Below are positions 28,539-38,570 of a stretch of DNA of 64,000 nt, one piece after another; the stretch's first letter is position 1; each line of letters begins with the position of its first letter. The position numbers and the translations under genes were made by a program. This stretch comes from Chloroflexota bacterium (GTDB lineage: Bacteria; Chloroflexota; Dehalococcoidia; Lucifugimonadales; Lucifugimonadaceae), in the NCBI GenBank assembly GCA_002721615.1, contig PBKW01000012.1, positions 79,511-143,510 of the forward strand. The letters run 5' to 3'. The notes under the pieces are model-generated. The model worked only from the letters and a program-made list of their open reading frames with translations. It did not search any database and was not told the origin of the DNA.

Positions 28539-29744
28539 TTATTTTAAGACAACTGAAGAAGTAATCTCGTTGATTAATTTTATTATAGAACTAGTGGACT
28601 TATCCCAAGTTAAATTTTTTGAATGACTTCTAGCATTTTTACCTAATTTTTTCCTTAACAAATCATTATTTAATAATATTTCGATTTTTTCCTGAAAGGG
28701 ACCTGGACATTTCCAATTAATTAAATAACCCGTTTTTCCATCTATCACAATGCTGGGTAACCCTCCTACTCTAGAAGCTACTACTGGCTTTCCACATGCA
28801 GCTGCTTCTAATGCAGCTAAACCAAAACTCTCATAATAAGATGGCAAAACACAAATATCTGAGCTTCCATAATAGTAGATGAGTTCATCTTGAGGAATTG
28901 ATCCTAGAAATAAAATTTTTTCTCTAACATTCAATTTAATAGCCAAATCTTTTAACCTTTTAATTTCTGGACTATTTCCTTCTCCACCTACTATAAAAAG
29001 TTGCACATCTAAGATTTCGATTGTCGCCATTACTTTAATAAGAATATCTATTCCTTTAAGTTTTTCGAGTCTTCCAACAAAAAGAATTATTCTTTTATCC
29101 AATGAAATATTAAGATAATTTCGGCAAAATTTTATATCTCTTTCTTGAAATTTTTTTATATTTACTCCTGGAGGTATAATAGATATTTTTTCTGGATCTA
29201 AATTATATAAAGATATTAAAGATTTTTTTTCATGATTAGACCATACAATAATATGGTCAACTTTTTTCGCAATTAAAGATTCATATTTAGATCTTATTGG
29301 AAGAAATTCATCCAATGGAAAAGCTTTTTGTTTTAAATCATTAAGAGTGTGAAAACTTGTAACATGTGGAACATGAAATTGTTTAGAAAGATCATTCCCT
29401 ACAATTCCAGACAACCAATAATGACTTGAGAAAATATCATAAAAATTATTTTCATGCTCAATAATTTTTATTACTTTTTTTGTAAAAATATTTATGTAAG
29501 AAAAGAGTTCTTTCTTTTCAGCATCTACTGGTCCAGAATCTATATGTATCAATCTCAAATTATCATTAATATTAATTATTTGAGGATCTTTAGGATCATG
29601 ACGTCTAGTAAAAATATCAACTTTATTTCCAAAATCAGCAATTCTTTTTGCAGTTTCTAAAAGGTAAACATTCATACCTCCAACATCTTTTATTCCTGCT
29701 TGTCTAATTGGACACCCATGAACACTTATAATTCCTAAATTCAT
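28539..29744 (-). CDS. GT4-family glycosyltransferase (MshA-like N-terminus)
   Basis: SVHGCPIRQAGIKDVGGMNVYLLETAKRIADFGNKVDIFTRR; FVGRLEKLKGIDILI; PSYYESFGLAALEAAACGKPVVAS. Confidence 0.9.
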   Translation of the reverse strand: MNLGIISVHGCPIRQAGIKDVGGMNVYLLETAKRIADFGNKVDIFTRRHDPKDPQIININDNLRLIHIDSGPVDAEKKELFSYINIFTKKVIKIIEHENNFYDIFSSHYWLSGIVGNDLSKQFHVPHVTSFHTLNDLKQKAFPLDEFLPIRSKYESLIAKKVDHIIVWSNHEKKSLISLYNLDPEKISIIPPGVNIKKFQERDIKFCRNYLNISLDKRIILFVGRLEKLKGIDILIKVMATIEILDVQLFIVGGEGNSPEIKRLKDLAIKLNVREKILFLGSIPQDELIYYYGSSDICVLPSYYESFGLAALEAAACGKPVVASRVGGLPSIVIDGKTGYLINWKCPGPFQEKIEILLNNDLLRKKLGKNARSHSKNLTWDKSTSSIIKLINEITSSVVLK

Positions 29745-29748
29745 TAGA

Positions 29749-30729
29749 TTAATCTGTAATTTTTACTGAATAAATTTTTTTGTCTGAAGCCCCTAAACGA
29801 TATTTATAATCTTCTGATCCTCTTAGAAAATCAAAAACTTTGATTCCATTTTCAATACAAATTTTAATATTTTCGATATGATTTATTAGACCTATTGATA
29901 GAAATTTATAATCAAAATCATATCCTGAATTATAAAGTAGATTTGTATTACCATTATTAAAATTTATAGAACCCGCAGAAAGATTATTGTTAACCTTAGT
30001 AATCATTAATCTTAATAATTTTTTTTCCGAAAATACTTCTACAATTTTTCTAAAAAAATCTTCTCTTTGAGTAGTAAAAAATTCTCTCTTCTTTTCATCT
30101 TGTTTCATTAACTCTATTAAATCATTCATTATTGGGATAGTGTCATTTTTGTGAGAATATTCTAAAGTTTCAACTTTTTCTTGATCTTCAATTCTACGTA
30201 ATTTTCTTTTAATTTCATGACGATTCTTTTTACTTAATAAAGACAAGAAATTATCCCACGATGAAGGAAGATAAATAAAAGGAGCCACATCTTCTTCAAT
30301 AATTTCTATTGATGAATATATTTTATCCTGTTTCAATGTTTCTAAAATTTTCAAAGTAGAAGAAGCTTCTTGAATTGACTCGAATTGAATTCTGTTAGCT
30401 TTCAGATGATTAAAACAGTAATCCAAAAAATCTGTAATAAAATTCTTAGAGATTTTTTCTTTAAAAATAAAATCTTGATAATCAAACAAATCTCTACTCC
30501 CGAGAAAAGTTATTAATTTGTCTTCTTTTATAATAGGAGCAATAACTGATTTTCCAGAATCATATACAAATAACAAATTCTTTTTACTGTCCTGAAAAAC
30601 ATCCCACCATATTTTTTTTATATCTAAAGAATTAAAAAATATATTATTTTGATAAAAATTATCCTTTAATATTTCTTCCCATTGTATTTGAACTTCTCGA
30701 AAAGATTCCAAATGATTAAGTAAATTCAT
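29749..30729 (-). CDS. GNAT/FemAB-like acetyltransferase (Acetyltransf_6-like)
   Basis: LSKKNRHEIKRKLRRIE ... NTNLLYNSGYDFDYKFLSIGLINHIENIKICIENGIKVFDFLRGSEDYKYRLGA. Confidence 0.8.
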   Translation of the reverse strand: MNLLNHLESFREVQIQWEEILKDNFYQNNIFFNSLDIKKIWWDVFQDSKKNLLFVYDSGKSVIAPIIKEDKLITFLGSRDLFDYQDFIFKEKISKNFITDFLDYCFNHLKANRIQFESIQEASSTLKILETLKQDKIYSSIEIIEEDVAPFIYLPSSWDNFLSLLSKKNRHEIKRKLRRIEDQEKVETLEYSHKNDTIPIMNDLIELMKQDEKKREFFTTQREDFFRKIVEVFSEKKLLRLMITKVNNNLSAGSINFNNGNTNLLYNSGYDFDYKFLSIGLINHIENIKICIENGIKVFDFLRGSEDYKYRLGASDKKIYSVKITD

Positions 30730-31792
30730 TTTTTTCCATTTTCTTATTCAATTCACCTATATTAGGATTAATAACTTCTATATCTATTCCTGAATATTTA
30801 AGAGGTATATCAGGATCCTTTAATCCATTTCCTGTTATAACACAGACAATATCTTTTCCTGAAAAATTAAAACCATTTTTGGAAAGTTTAATTAAACCTG
30901 CTACTGAAGCAGCCGAAGCAGGTTCACAAAAAACACCTTCTTTTCTAGCTAAAAACAAATATCCATCTATGATATCTTGATCAGAAACTGAATCTATAAT
31001 TCCTTCAGATTCTTTCTTAGCATTTAAAGCTCCTTCCCATGAAGCAGGATTGCCTATTTTAATAGCTGTAGCAATAGTTTCAGGGGATTCAACAATTTTA
31101 TTATTCACAATTGGAGAAGATCCCTCAGCCTGAAAACCCATCATGTTAGGCGTCTTAGTAGATTTGGAAAAATTTAAATACTCTTTAAAGCCTTTCCAAT
31201 AAGAGGTAATATTACCTGCATTTCCTACTGGAATGAAAACCATATCAGGCGAATTTCCAAGATTTTCAATAATTTCAAAAGCTGCAGTTTTTTGCCCTTC
31301 TATTCTAAGAGGGTTAATAGAATTTACTATTTCAACATTTAATTGTTCTCCTGCTTCTTTTACCAAATCCAAAGCATTATCAAAATTTCCTCTTATAGCA
31401 AATACTCTTGCTCCATAAGCTAAAGCTTGACTAAGTTTACCTTTAGCAATGTTAGATTCAGGTACTATGACTATGGTCTGTAATCCATATCTTGCACCAT
31501 AAGCAGAAGCAGAAGCACTAGTATTACCCGTTGAAGCACAAATTATATGTCCTTTATTTTCTTTTATGGCTCCAGAGATAGCAACAACCATACCTCTATC
31601 TTTAAAAGATCCAGTAGGATTACAACCCTCTAGTTTTAAATAAACATTAGCTTTAGTAATACTGGCCAGCTGAGGAGCTTCTATTAGAGGAGTATTTCCT
31701 TCACCCATTGAGATCAAAGGTAAATCTTTGGGTTCTAAAAAATTTTTATATTTTTTTAAAATTCCAAAACTATTTAAATTATAAGTCGTCAT
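30716..31792 (-). CDS. thrC: Threonine synthase
   Basis: LISMGEGNTPLIEAPQL; PTGSFKDRGMVVA (PLP Lys); CASTGNTSASASAYGAR; EPASAASVAGLIKL. Confidence 0.93.
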   Translation of the reverse strand: MTTYNLNSFGILKKYKNFLEPKDLPLISMGEGNTPLIEAPQLASITKANVYLKLEGCNPTGSFKDRGMVVAISGAIKENKGHIICASTGNTSASASAYGARYGLQTIVIVPESNIAKGKLSQALAYGARVFAIRGNFDNALDLVKEAGEQLNVEIVNSINPLRIEGQKTAAFEIIENLGNSPDMVFIPVGNAGNITSYWKGFKEYLNFSKSTKTPNMMGFQAEGSSPIVNNKIVESPETIATAIKIGNPASWEGALNAKKESEGIIDSVSDQDIIDGYLFLARKEGVFCEPASAASVAGLIKLSKNGFNFSGKDIVCVITGNGLKDPDIPLKYSGIDIEVINPNIGELNKKMEKNEFT

Positions 31793-32916
31793 TAATACAT
31801 TCCTTCAAACTGTGAAAGTACTGGATCTGTCTCATCAATAACTTCAGGAAGTACTGAAGCTAATCTTACTTTAGAATTTATCCAATTGTATATTTCATTA
31901 TTTAAATCCATATATATATATAATGATTTCCTTTCATTATTCAAAAATTCCACCAAAGCATTTTCAGCTAAAAGAGAGAAGGTTTTATCTGAAAGTTCTC
32001 TAGCTTCAGAAATCTCAGATATAACATATATGTCTGCACCACCTAATTCTGAATTGACAAATGGTTCACTTAAAGTTTTTACTTCAAGAAACCTCTTTCC
32101 GTCTTCGTCTACTCCAAAAAATAAAGGATCTAGATTATTCAAAATCCCCTCAGGAATCCATCCTATCTCTCCTTTTGTTCTTTTGGCTTCTGGGTCTTCT
32201 GAAACGCCAACTATTACATCCTCTATGTTATCTCCTCTATTCAACATTCTTGAAATTTCTCTTACTTTGTTAATATTTGGAGTCAACAAGGTAATCTTGT
32301 AAATATGTGCTTGAGGTTGGATTCTTGAAATACTTTTGGCTACTTCATCAGCAACTTTTTGTCGAAATAAATCTTTTCTAATAATATCTCTAAATACATC
32401 TTCATCAAGTTGAATAGAATTCAAAAACTGTTTCTTCTTTTCATTCAAAGAGGACAATGTCTCAGCACTCAATTGATTAATGTTACTTATATCTGAATAT
32501 CCTATTCTCTGAAAAAAAGCTTCATCTATTTCATCATCCTCTACAGTCAATCCCATTTTAGGTGCTACTTGATATGCTATTTCGTTTTCTGACATTAGTT
32601 TCAAAGCATCAAAAAGGGAACCACCTATTAAATAAGGCTCTCCTTTTTCTTCAGAAATTCTTTGATTGAATCTGATAAAATCTACTACATTTCCTCGACT
32701 ATAAATTTTATCTTCAACTACCAAAGCTTTAGTATTATATGGAGTAATATGAGTTTGAACATAATAAATCACAGGAATAAAAGTAATAATAATTAAAAAT
32801 ATCACGGCTAAATATATAAAAGGCCTATTTTTTAATTTTAATTTTCTAGAATTAGCAATTATCTCTGATCTACTTTCAGAGGAAGAAATATCAAGATTCT
32901 CTTTTTCAGGCATCAT
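31792..32916 (-). CDS. Membrane-anchored SurA/PpiC-like parvulin-type peptidyl-prolyl isomerase
   Basis: N-terminal TM helix; SurA_N-like region; HIYKITLL...SEDPEAKRTKGEIGWIPEG rotamase-like segment. Confidence 0.7.
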   Translation of the reverse strand: MMPEKENLDISSSESRSEIIANSRKLKLKNRPFIYLAVIFLIIITFIPVIYYVQTHITPYNTKALVVEDKIYSRGNVVDFIRFNQRISEEKGEPYLIGGSLFDALKLMSENEIAYQVAPKMGLTVEDDEIDEAFFQRIGYSDISNINQLSAETLSSLNEKKKQFLNSIQLDEDVFRDIIRKDLFRQKVADEVAKSISRIQPQAHIYKITLLTPNINKVREISRMLNRGDNIEDVIVGVSEDPEAKRTKGEIGWIPEGILNNLDPLFFGVDEDGKRFLEVKTLSEPFVNSELGGADIYVISEISEARELSDKTFSLLAENALVEFLNNERKSLYIYMDLNNEIYNWINSKVRLASVLPEVIDETDPVLSQFEGMY

Positions 32917-32962
32917 ACTCTTTTATTAATAAATAATTAGAATATTTTTTTAAAAAAATGTT

Positions 32963-33508
32963 TTATTTTTCAGAATCAGAAGTTACGTCTTTTTCAGCTT
33001 TAACCTCTTGATCAGAATCAGAAGTTACGTCTTTTTCAGCTTTAACCTTTTGATCAGAATCAGAAGCTACGTCTTTTTCAGCTTTAACCTTTTGATCAGA
33101 ATCAGAAGTTACGTCTTTTTCAGCTTTAACCTTTTGATCTTTTTCTTCAAGATCTCGATTCTTTGTATCTACATTTTCATTTGGTTTTTCAATTTTTACT
33201 TGATCTGCTTTTTCTATTTTATCTTGTTTATAAATAACAACTTTGGTATTTAGAGAATGATTAGCTGATAAAGGTAAAAGTGCCATATGTCTAGCTCTTT
33301 TTATTGCTACAGTTAAACTTCTCTGACATTTTGCACAAGTACCAGTTCTTCCTGCAGATTCTATTTTTCCTCTATCGGAAATATATTTCTTTAATAATCC
33401 AATATTTTTATAATCTAAAAAGTCGATTTTACACAACAAACAAGCCTTTCTTACAAAAGGTTTTTCAAATTTATTCCTAGAGGAGTATTTTGTGTTTTTT
33501 GTAGTCAT
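32963..33508 (-). CDS. rpsR: 30S ribosomal protein S18 with a repetitive charged C-terminal extension
   Basis: [61 protein letters not shown]; rpsF-ssb-rpsR order. Confidence 0.92.
   Translation of the reverse strand: MTTKNTKYSSRNKFEKPFVRKACLLCKIDFLDYKNIGLLKKYISDRGKIESAGRTGTCAKCQRSLTVAIKRARHMALLPLSANHSLNTKVVIYKQDKIEKADQVKIEKPNENVDTKNRDLEEKDQKVKAEKDVTSDSDQKVKAEKDVASDSDQKVKAEKDVTSDSDQEVKAEKDVTSDSEK
32972..33139. repeat. 42-bp tandem repeat, 4 units, in the rpsR 3' end
   Basis: Unit agaatcagaagttacgtctttttcagctttaaccttttgatc at 32972, 33014, 33056 and 33098, with only isolated substitutions; encodes (Q-[KE]-V-K-A-E-K-D-V-[TA]-S-D-S-[DE]). Confidence 0.95.
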
Positions 33509-33535
33509 AATTCCTATCTATATTCTAAAGATTTA

Positions 33536-33973
33536 CTACCAAGGTAAATCTTCTACGGGTTCATCAATATTTTTATTTTGAGGTTCCTGATTAATATTTT
33601 CAATATTTTCTTTAGTATCAGTTCCTTGGTTCTGATCATTATCTTGTCTTCTATCTAAGAATTGAACAGTTATAGCTCTTACACCATAAGCTTTTCTAGG
33701 TTGCCCATCAGCACTTACATACTCTCTACTCTGAAATCTTCCTTCTACATAAACTTTGGATCCTTTGCCCAAATATTGATTAACTGATTCTGCTTGTCTT
33801 CCCCAAACAGAAACATCAAACCATTCAGTATTATCTACCCTTTCTCCAGAGGAACTATCATTATAACTTTGCGTAACAGCAATACTAAAATTTGTTACTG
33901 GATCACCTGAAGGAGTGTACCTCAATTCTGGATCAGCACCTAAATTTCCTATTAACATAATTTTATTAAGCAT
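33536..33973 (-). CDS. ssb: Single-stranded DNA-binding protein
   Basis: NKIMLIGNLGADPELRYTPSGDPVTNFSIAV; acidic DLPW C-terminus. Confidence 0.96.
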   Translation of the reverse strand: MLNKIMLIGNLGADPELRYTPSGDPVTNFSIAVTQSYNDSSSGERVDNTEWFDVSVWGRQAESVNQYLGKGSKVYVEGRFQSREYVSADGQPRKAYGVRAITVQFLDRRQDNDQNQGTDTKENIENINQEPQNKNIDEPVEDLPW

Positions 33974-33996
33974 TGTTAAATGTATTCCTCATATTA

Positions 33997-34377
33997 TCAA
34001 TCTTGAACACTACTCTGTTCAGCTTTTTGTCTAGAAGGTTTTTTGAATGTTGGAGAATCATCAATTTTTTCAGGAGAAATTGGTGCTTCAAATCGATTAA
34101 TAATTATCATTAAATGTCTTATTATATTTCTATCAGCATAAATTTTATTTTCAAGTTCCTGAGCATTAGATGGATCTAGAGAAAATCTAATCATATAATA
34201 ATGTCCTCTCTTATTACCCTTAATTTCATAAGAAAGATTGCGCATTCCATAATCAGTAAATATTACTGATTCACCTTTTAAATCAGATACAAGTGATTTT
34301 ACAGACTCTATAGATCCTTCTTTAGAATTATCATCCATCTTATCTTTTAATATCCATGTTAATTCATAATCTCTCAA
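33997..34377 (-). CDS. rpsF: 30S ribosomal protein S6 (TTG start)
   Basis: RDYELTWILK; KRGHYYMIRF; rpsF-ssb-rpsR order; AGGAG just upstream. Confidence 0.93.
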   Translation of the reverse strand: MRDYELTWILKDKMDDNSKEGSIESVKSLVSDLKGESVIFTDYGMRNLSYEIKGNKRGHYYMIRFSLDPSNAQELENKIYADRNIIRHLMIIINRFEAPISPEKIDDSPTFKKPSRQKAEQSSVQD

Positions 34378-34412
34378 TTAATCTCTCCTAGATTTAATTA
34401 CAACAGCAAATG

Positions 34413-34418
34413 ATTATA
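34413..34418 (-). promoter_or_regulatory. Candidate -10 box (TATAAT) for rpsF-ssb-rpsR
   Basis: Reverse strand TTGAAATTTGCTCTGAAATGATATAAT ahead of rpsF; the -35/-10 spacing is short (about 15 nt from TTGAAA). Confidence 0.4.
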
Positions 34419-34449
34419 TCATTTCAGAGCAAATTTCAAATATAATTTT

Positions 34450-35703
34450 TCAATCATCAATACCTGGAACATGAAACTCTAATGCCAATGATAAAGCTTT
34501 TTCCTTAATTTTTTCCAATTTTTTATCATTTTCTTTGAATTTTATGGCCTCATGAATCAATTCTGAAATTAAAAGCATTTCTTTTTCTTTCATCCCTCTA
34601 CTAGTCACCGCGGGGGTTCCAATTCTTATTCCACTAGTTACTCTAGGGGATAATTCATCATAAGGTATAGAATTCTTATTTATAATTATACCAACTTTTT
34701 TAAGTATTGTTTCTACCTCTAATCCAGTACACCCTCTGCTAGTAACATCAATCAAAACTAGATGATTATCTGTGCCACCAGATATTACTCTGAAACCTAA
34801 CTCCTTTAGACTATTAGATAAAACTTTTGAATTTAAAATTATCTGATAGCAATAAGTTGTAAACTCTGGCTTTAAAGCTTCGTTAAAAGCTATAGCCTTA
34901 GCAGCTATATTATTCATAAAAGGTCCTCCTTGAATACCTGGGAAAACTGACCTATCAATACTTGTAGCAAATTTTGAATCACACATAATTATTGCTCCTC
35001 TAGGACCTCTAAGAGTTTTATGTGTAGTAGAAGTTGTAATATCAGCTACATTAATAGAAGAAGGATGTAATCCTGTGGCTATAAGTCCAGAAATATGAGC
35101 TACATCTGCTAATAAAATTGCATTAACTTCTCTAGCAATTTCTTTAAATTTTTTAAAATTTATTGATCGAGGATAAGCACTAGCTCCACAAACAATCATT
35201 TTAGGCTTAAATTCTTCAGCCTTCTGAAATACTCTCTCATAATCAATTATTTCAGTTTCTGGTTCTACTCCATAGTAATCAAATTCGTACAATTTTCCTG
35301 AAAAGTTTACTGATGATCCATGACTAAGATGTCCCCCTTGATCTAATCTCATTCCTAAAATTTTATCCCCAGGTTTCAATAATCCCGAATAAACCGCCAT
35401 ATTTGCTTGAGTTCCACTGTGAGGTTGAACATTTACATGATCACAGTTAAAAAGTTTCTTAGCTCTTTCAATAGCAAGATTTTCAGCTACATCAACATTT
35501 TCACAACCTGCATAATATCTCTTACCTGAATAACCTTCTGCATATTTATTTGAAAAAATTGAACCCGTAACATTTAAAACTAATCTAGAAGGATAATTTT
35601 CAGAAGCTATCAAAATGATTTCATCTCTAATTCTTTTTTCTTCTTCTTCAAAAGCAGAGAATATCTGAGCATCTAATTTTTTTAGCGATGATTTAAAATT
35701 CAT
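34450..35703 (-). CDS. glyA: Serine hydroxymethyltransferase
   Basis: LIASENYPS; NKYAEGYSGKRYYAGCENVD; TTSTTHKTLRGPRGAIIM (PLP Lys). Confidence 0.96.
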   Translation of the reverse strand: MNFKSSLKKLDAQIFSAFEEEEKRIRDEIILIASENYPSRLVLNVTGSIFSNKYAEGYSGKRYYAGCENVDVAENLAIERAKKLFNCDHVNVQPHSGTQANMAVYSGLLKPGDKILGMRLDQGGHLSHGSSVNFSGKLYEFDYYGVEPETEIIDYERVFQKAEEFKPKMIVCGASAYPRSINFKKFKEIAREVNAILLADVAHISGLIATGLHPSSINVADITTSTTHKTLRGPRGAIIMCDSKFATSIDRSVFPGIQGGPFMNNIAAKAIAFNEALKPEFTTYCYQIILNSKVLSNSLKELGFRVISGGTDNHLVLIDVTSRGCTGLEVETILKKVGIIINKNSIPYDELSPRVTSGIRIGTPAVTSRGMKEKEMLLISELIHEAIKFKENDKKLEKIKEKALSLALEFHVPGIDD

Positions 35704-35794
35704 TTATTTATCTTATTAAATTTTAATAGAATATAGAATAAAATATATACATATTCTAATGGAAAATAAATTTGATAGAAAATAAACTATAAAT

Positions 35795-36676
35795 ATGAAT
35801 TTTGTTGATTTAAACGGTCATATTCTCCATGAATATGATCCTAACATAAAAAACATAAATGAGACTTTAGAAATTATTAAAAAAGCTTCAAATATTGGTA
35901 TTGAAACAATCATTGAAACACCTAATAATGTATTTTTGCATAAAGTTGAATCCACTGAAATTCAAGAAAAAATAGATAACTTAACATCTTTTTTAACTGA
36001 ACTAGAGATTAATAACATGAATTTATTATTAGGATCAGAAATAAATCTAGATATACAAATGCCTGCAAATATTTCATTAGGCAAAACATTAACAATTAAT
36101 TCTACAAAATATCTATTAATTAAATTTCCATATTTAGGACTACCTGAAAATTTTGAGTCAACTCTAAGTCTTCTAAATATTATGGGAATCAACCCTATAC
36201 TACTAAACTTAGAAAAAAATAATTATATTCAAAAAAACCCAAAAATTATTTTTGAACTTATAAAAGAAAATTGCCTGATACAATTATCGTCATCAAGTTT
36301 ATTAAATTCTTCAAATGAGAATGTTAGAAGTTTTTCACAATTCCTTATAAAAAATCAATTAGTTCATACGGTTTCAGGATTTGTGAATTCCCAAATTTCA
36401 GATATTGAAAAAAACCTAGAAGAGATAATTGATTTTATTGAATCTTCATCAAATATTCATACTGTAGAATTACTTTTGTACACTAATCCAAATTTAATAG
36501 CTTATGGTAATGATCCCAGAACAGAAATAGAAATAATAAAACCCACAAAAATTAAATCATTTTTTAAATATCCTATTCAAAAAATCCCTACTTTAATAGA
36601 ATATTTTCATTGGAAATTATTAAGCATAATTAAATATTTAAAAATACAAATTAATAATTTAAAATATAGAAATTAA
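35795..36676 (+). CDS. CpsB/YwqE-like PHP-domain protein, probable pseudoenzyme
   Basis: Colinear with CpsB-type tyrosine phosphatases: FVDLNGHIL ~ MIDxHxHIL, IIETPNN ~ IxATPHH, LLGSEINLDI ~ xxGAEIYLD, GINPILLNLEK ~ GITPVIAHIER, LVHTVSGFVNS ~ LVHVVASDMHN. Confidence 0.65.
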   Translation: MNFVDLNGHILHEYDPNIKNINETLEIIKKASNIGIETIIETPNNVFLHKVESTEIQEKIDNLTSFLTELEINNMNLLLGSEINLDIQMPANISLGKTLTINSTKYLLIKFPYLGLPENFESTLSLLNIMGINPILLNLEKNNYIQKNPKIIFELIKENCLIQLSSSSLLNSSNENVRSFSQFLIKNQLVHTVSGFVNSQISDIEKNLEEIIDFIESSSNIHTVELLLYTNPNLIAYGNDPRTEIEIIKPTKIKSFFKYPIQKIPTLIEYFHWKLLSIIKYLKIQINNLKYRN

Positions 36677-37635
36677 TTTATTTCTACCTGGGTACACCAA
36701 TCAAAATAATCTTCTCTTTTTCCAGTTACTACATCAAAATATATTTTCTGTAATTTTTGTGTGATTTCACCTTTATTCCCATCTCCAATTTTTCGATTGT
36801 CTAAGTTTCCCACACTAGTAATATGAGCTGCAGTTCCAGTTAAAAATATTTCATCTGCCAAATACAATTCGCTTCTCTGAATCTTCCTTTTTTTCACTTC
36901 TATACCCAATTCTCTCCTAGCTATTTGTATTACAGAATCTCGTGTAATCCCTAACAAACAATTATCAGTCTCAGCAGGAGTAATAATTTCTCCACCTGAA
37001 ATCATAAAAAGATTTTCTCCACTTCCTTCAGAAACAGTTCCTTCATCATTAAGTAATATAGCTTCGTCATAACCCCCTAAAATTGCTTCAGTTTTAGCTA
37101 ATATACTATTTGTATATAACCCAGATAATTTCACTCCTGTAGGCATCATAGAATCATTAGGTCTTCTCCAACTTGAAGTTTGACAATTAATAGCTTTATC
37201 ATTATCAATATATCCACCAAATGGAATAATAATTAAACTAAAATTACTAGATAATTCATGTAATTTTAAATTAGCAACTAATTCTTCGCTTTTAAATGCT
37301 AAAGGCCTAATATATACATCTTGAAGATACCCACATTTTTTTAATAAACTAATGGTAATTTCAATATAATCATCTACAGAAAAAGTGTTGATTTCATCCT
37401 TTATTTGAAGATCTTTAGGAGGAAAAATCTTTAAAATATTACAACCTCTTATCAACCTTTCATAATGTTCCTTAAGCCGAAACACAACCATTTTCCGAGA
37501 ATCATCATTCCAATTTCCTCTAATTCCTTCAAACACAGCGGTTCCATAATGTAATGCATGTGTCATTATGCCAACTTTTGCTTCTTCTAATGGAATTTGT
37601 TTTCCACTTAAAAAGGCCCAAGGCTGAGATCCCAT
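36673..37635 (-). CDS. ilvE: Branched-chain amino acid aminotransferase
   Basis: THALHYGTAVFEGIRGNW; IYIRP-like VYIRPLAFKS; SGLYTNSILAKTEAILGGYDEAILLN; VSEGSGENLF. Confidence 0.94.
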   Translation of the reverse strand: MGSQPWAFLSGKQIPLEEAKVGIMTHALHYGTAVFEGIRGNWNDDSRKMVVFRLKEHYERLIRGCNILKIFPPKDLQIKDEINTFSVDDYIEITISLLKKCGYLQDVYIRPLAFKSEELVANLKLHELSSNFSLIIIPFGGYIDNDKAINCQTSSWRRPNDSMMPTGVKLSGLYTNSILAKTEAILGGYDEAILLNDEGTVSEGSGENLFMISGGEIITPAETDNCLLGITRDSVIQIARRELGIEVKKRKIQRSELYLADEIFLTGTAAHITSVGNLDNRKIGDGNKGEITQKLQKIYFDVVTGKREDYFDWCTQVEIN

Positions 37636-37809
37636 TTTCTCTCCTTAAAAAACTATTCAATAATTTTGTAAAATTATATATAAAAGTCTAAATATCACAT
37701 TGAGGTTACACCTTGAAAAATAATATTACAAATTAGAGATATTAAATATTGAAATATTCAAAATGTTTTTATATAAGTTTTATATAAATGATAAAAATTT
37801 ATTTTATTT

Positions 37810-38553
37810 TTGTTGAAAATGATCATTAAGGAAAAAATAGCAAATATTTTCTCGATTTTTGTCTTAACTATTTTATTTTTATCTTGCACTAGTAACATAG
37901 AAGATAACGATAATACAAAATTAGAGAACGAGAATTCTGGAAAAACAGAAAATTTTTCTGATTGGGAGTATCGAGGTTTTCAAATAAAAGAATCAGAACT
38001 TAACATATTTTTATATCTTATTAAAGGTGAAATATCAGATATAAAATTATTATTAAATGATTCTTTTCATCCTAATCAAGTAATTGCTGAACCCAATGAT
38101 ATTTACAACTTTAAATTTAACAATCTTAAAGATGGAATTAATTCTGTAAGAATATCAAACAATAAAAAATCATTATCAGTTGCGATTAAAAACCAACCTT
38201 TTCAAGGAAAAATTGTTGAATCTAACACTATTTTTACTATTAAAGTAAATGAAGAAGTGAAAATTAAAAATACTGGAATGATAGTTAGGTTGATTTCTTT
38301 ATCGAGAGACTCTAGATGTGAAGACCCTACAGACAAATTTGATTGCATGCATGATCCAAGGACTTTTTTAACTTTTCAATTATCAGCACCTAGATATATT
38401 CCTGAAAGCCCTACAATTCTAAAACCTCAAACAGAAATTGCAGCAGGTGTTTACCATGATTTTCCTTTTTCAATAGAAGAAATAGAGCCTCCACCTAAAA
38501 AAGGTATAGTTATTGAACAATCAAAGTATGAAGTAAAGATGAAAGTTCAATAA
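37810..38553 (+). CDS. Hypothetical lipoprotein
   Basis: N-terminal hydrophobic segment ending in lipobox-like FLSC; no family recognised. Confidence 0.6.
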   Translation: MLKMIIKEKIANIFSIFVLTILFLSCTSNIEDNDNTKLENENSGKTENFSDWEYRGFQIKESELNIFLYLIKGEISDIKLLLNDSFHPNQVIAEPNDIYNFKFNNLKDGINSVRISNNKKSLSVAIKNQPFQGKIVESNTIFTIKVNEEVKIKNTGMIVRLISLSRDSRCEDPTDKFDCMHDPRTFLTFQLSAPRYIPESPTILKPQTEIAAGVYHDFPFSIEEIEPPPKKGIVIEQSKYEVKMKVQ

Positions 38554-38570
38554 AAAACGCTCAGTTCCAT

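Noticed and set aside
32972-33139. Possible CRISPR-like array from regular repeats
   Set aside because: Repeats are directly contiguous with no spacers and are in frame in rpsR; no cas genes in the window.
33008-33253. Antisense ORF with repeated [14 protein letters not shown] units
   Set aside because: It is the complementary reading of the rpsR 42-bp tandem repeat; the repeat is explained by the S18 tail.
37636-37809. AT-rich ilvE/lipoprotein divergent intergenic region with short partial repeats (ttttatataa) as a possible riboswitch or RNA gene
   Set aside because: No conserved riboswitch core or stable GC-containing hairpin seen; AT-rich repeats expected at this composition.
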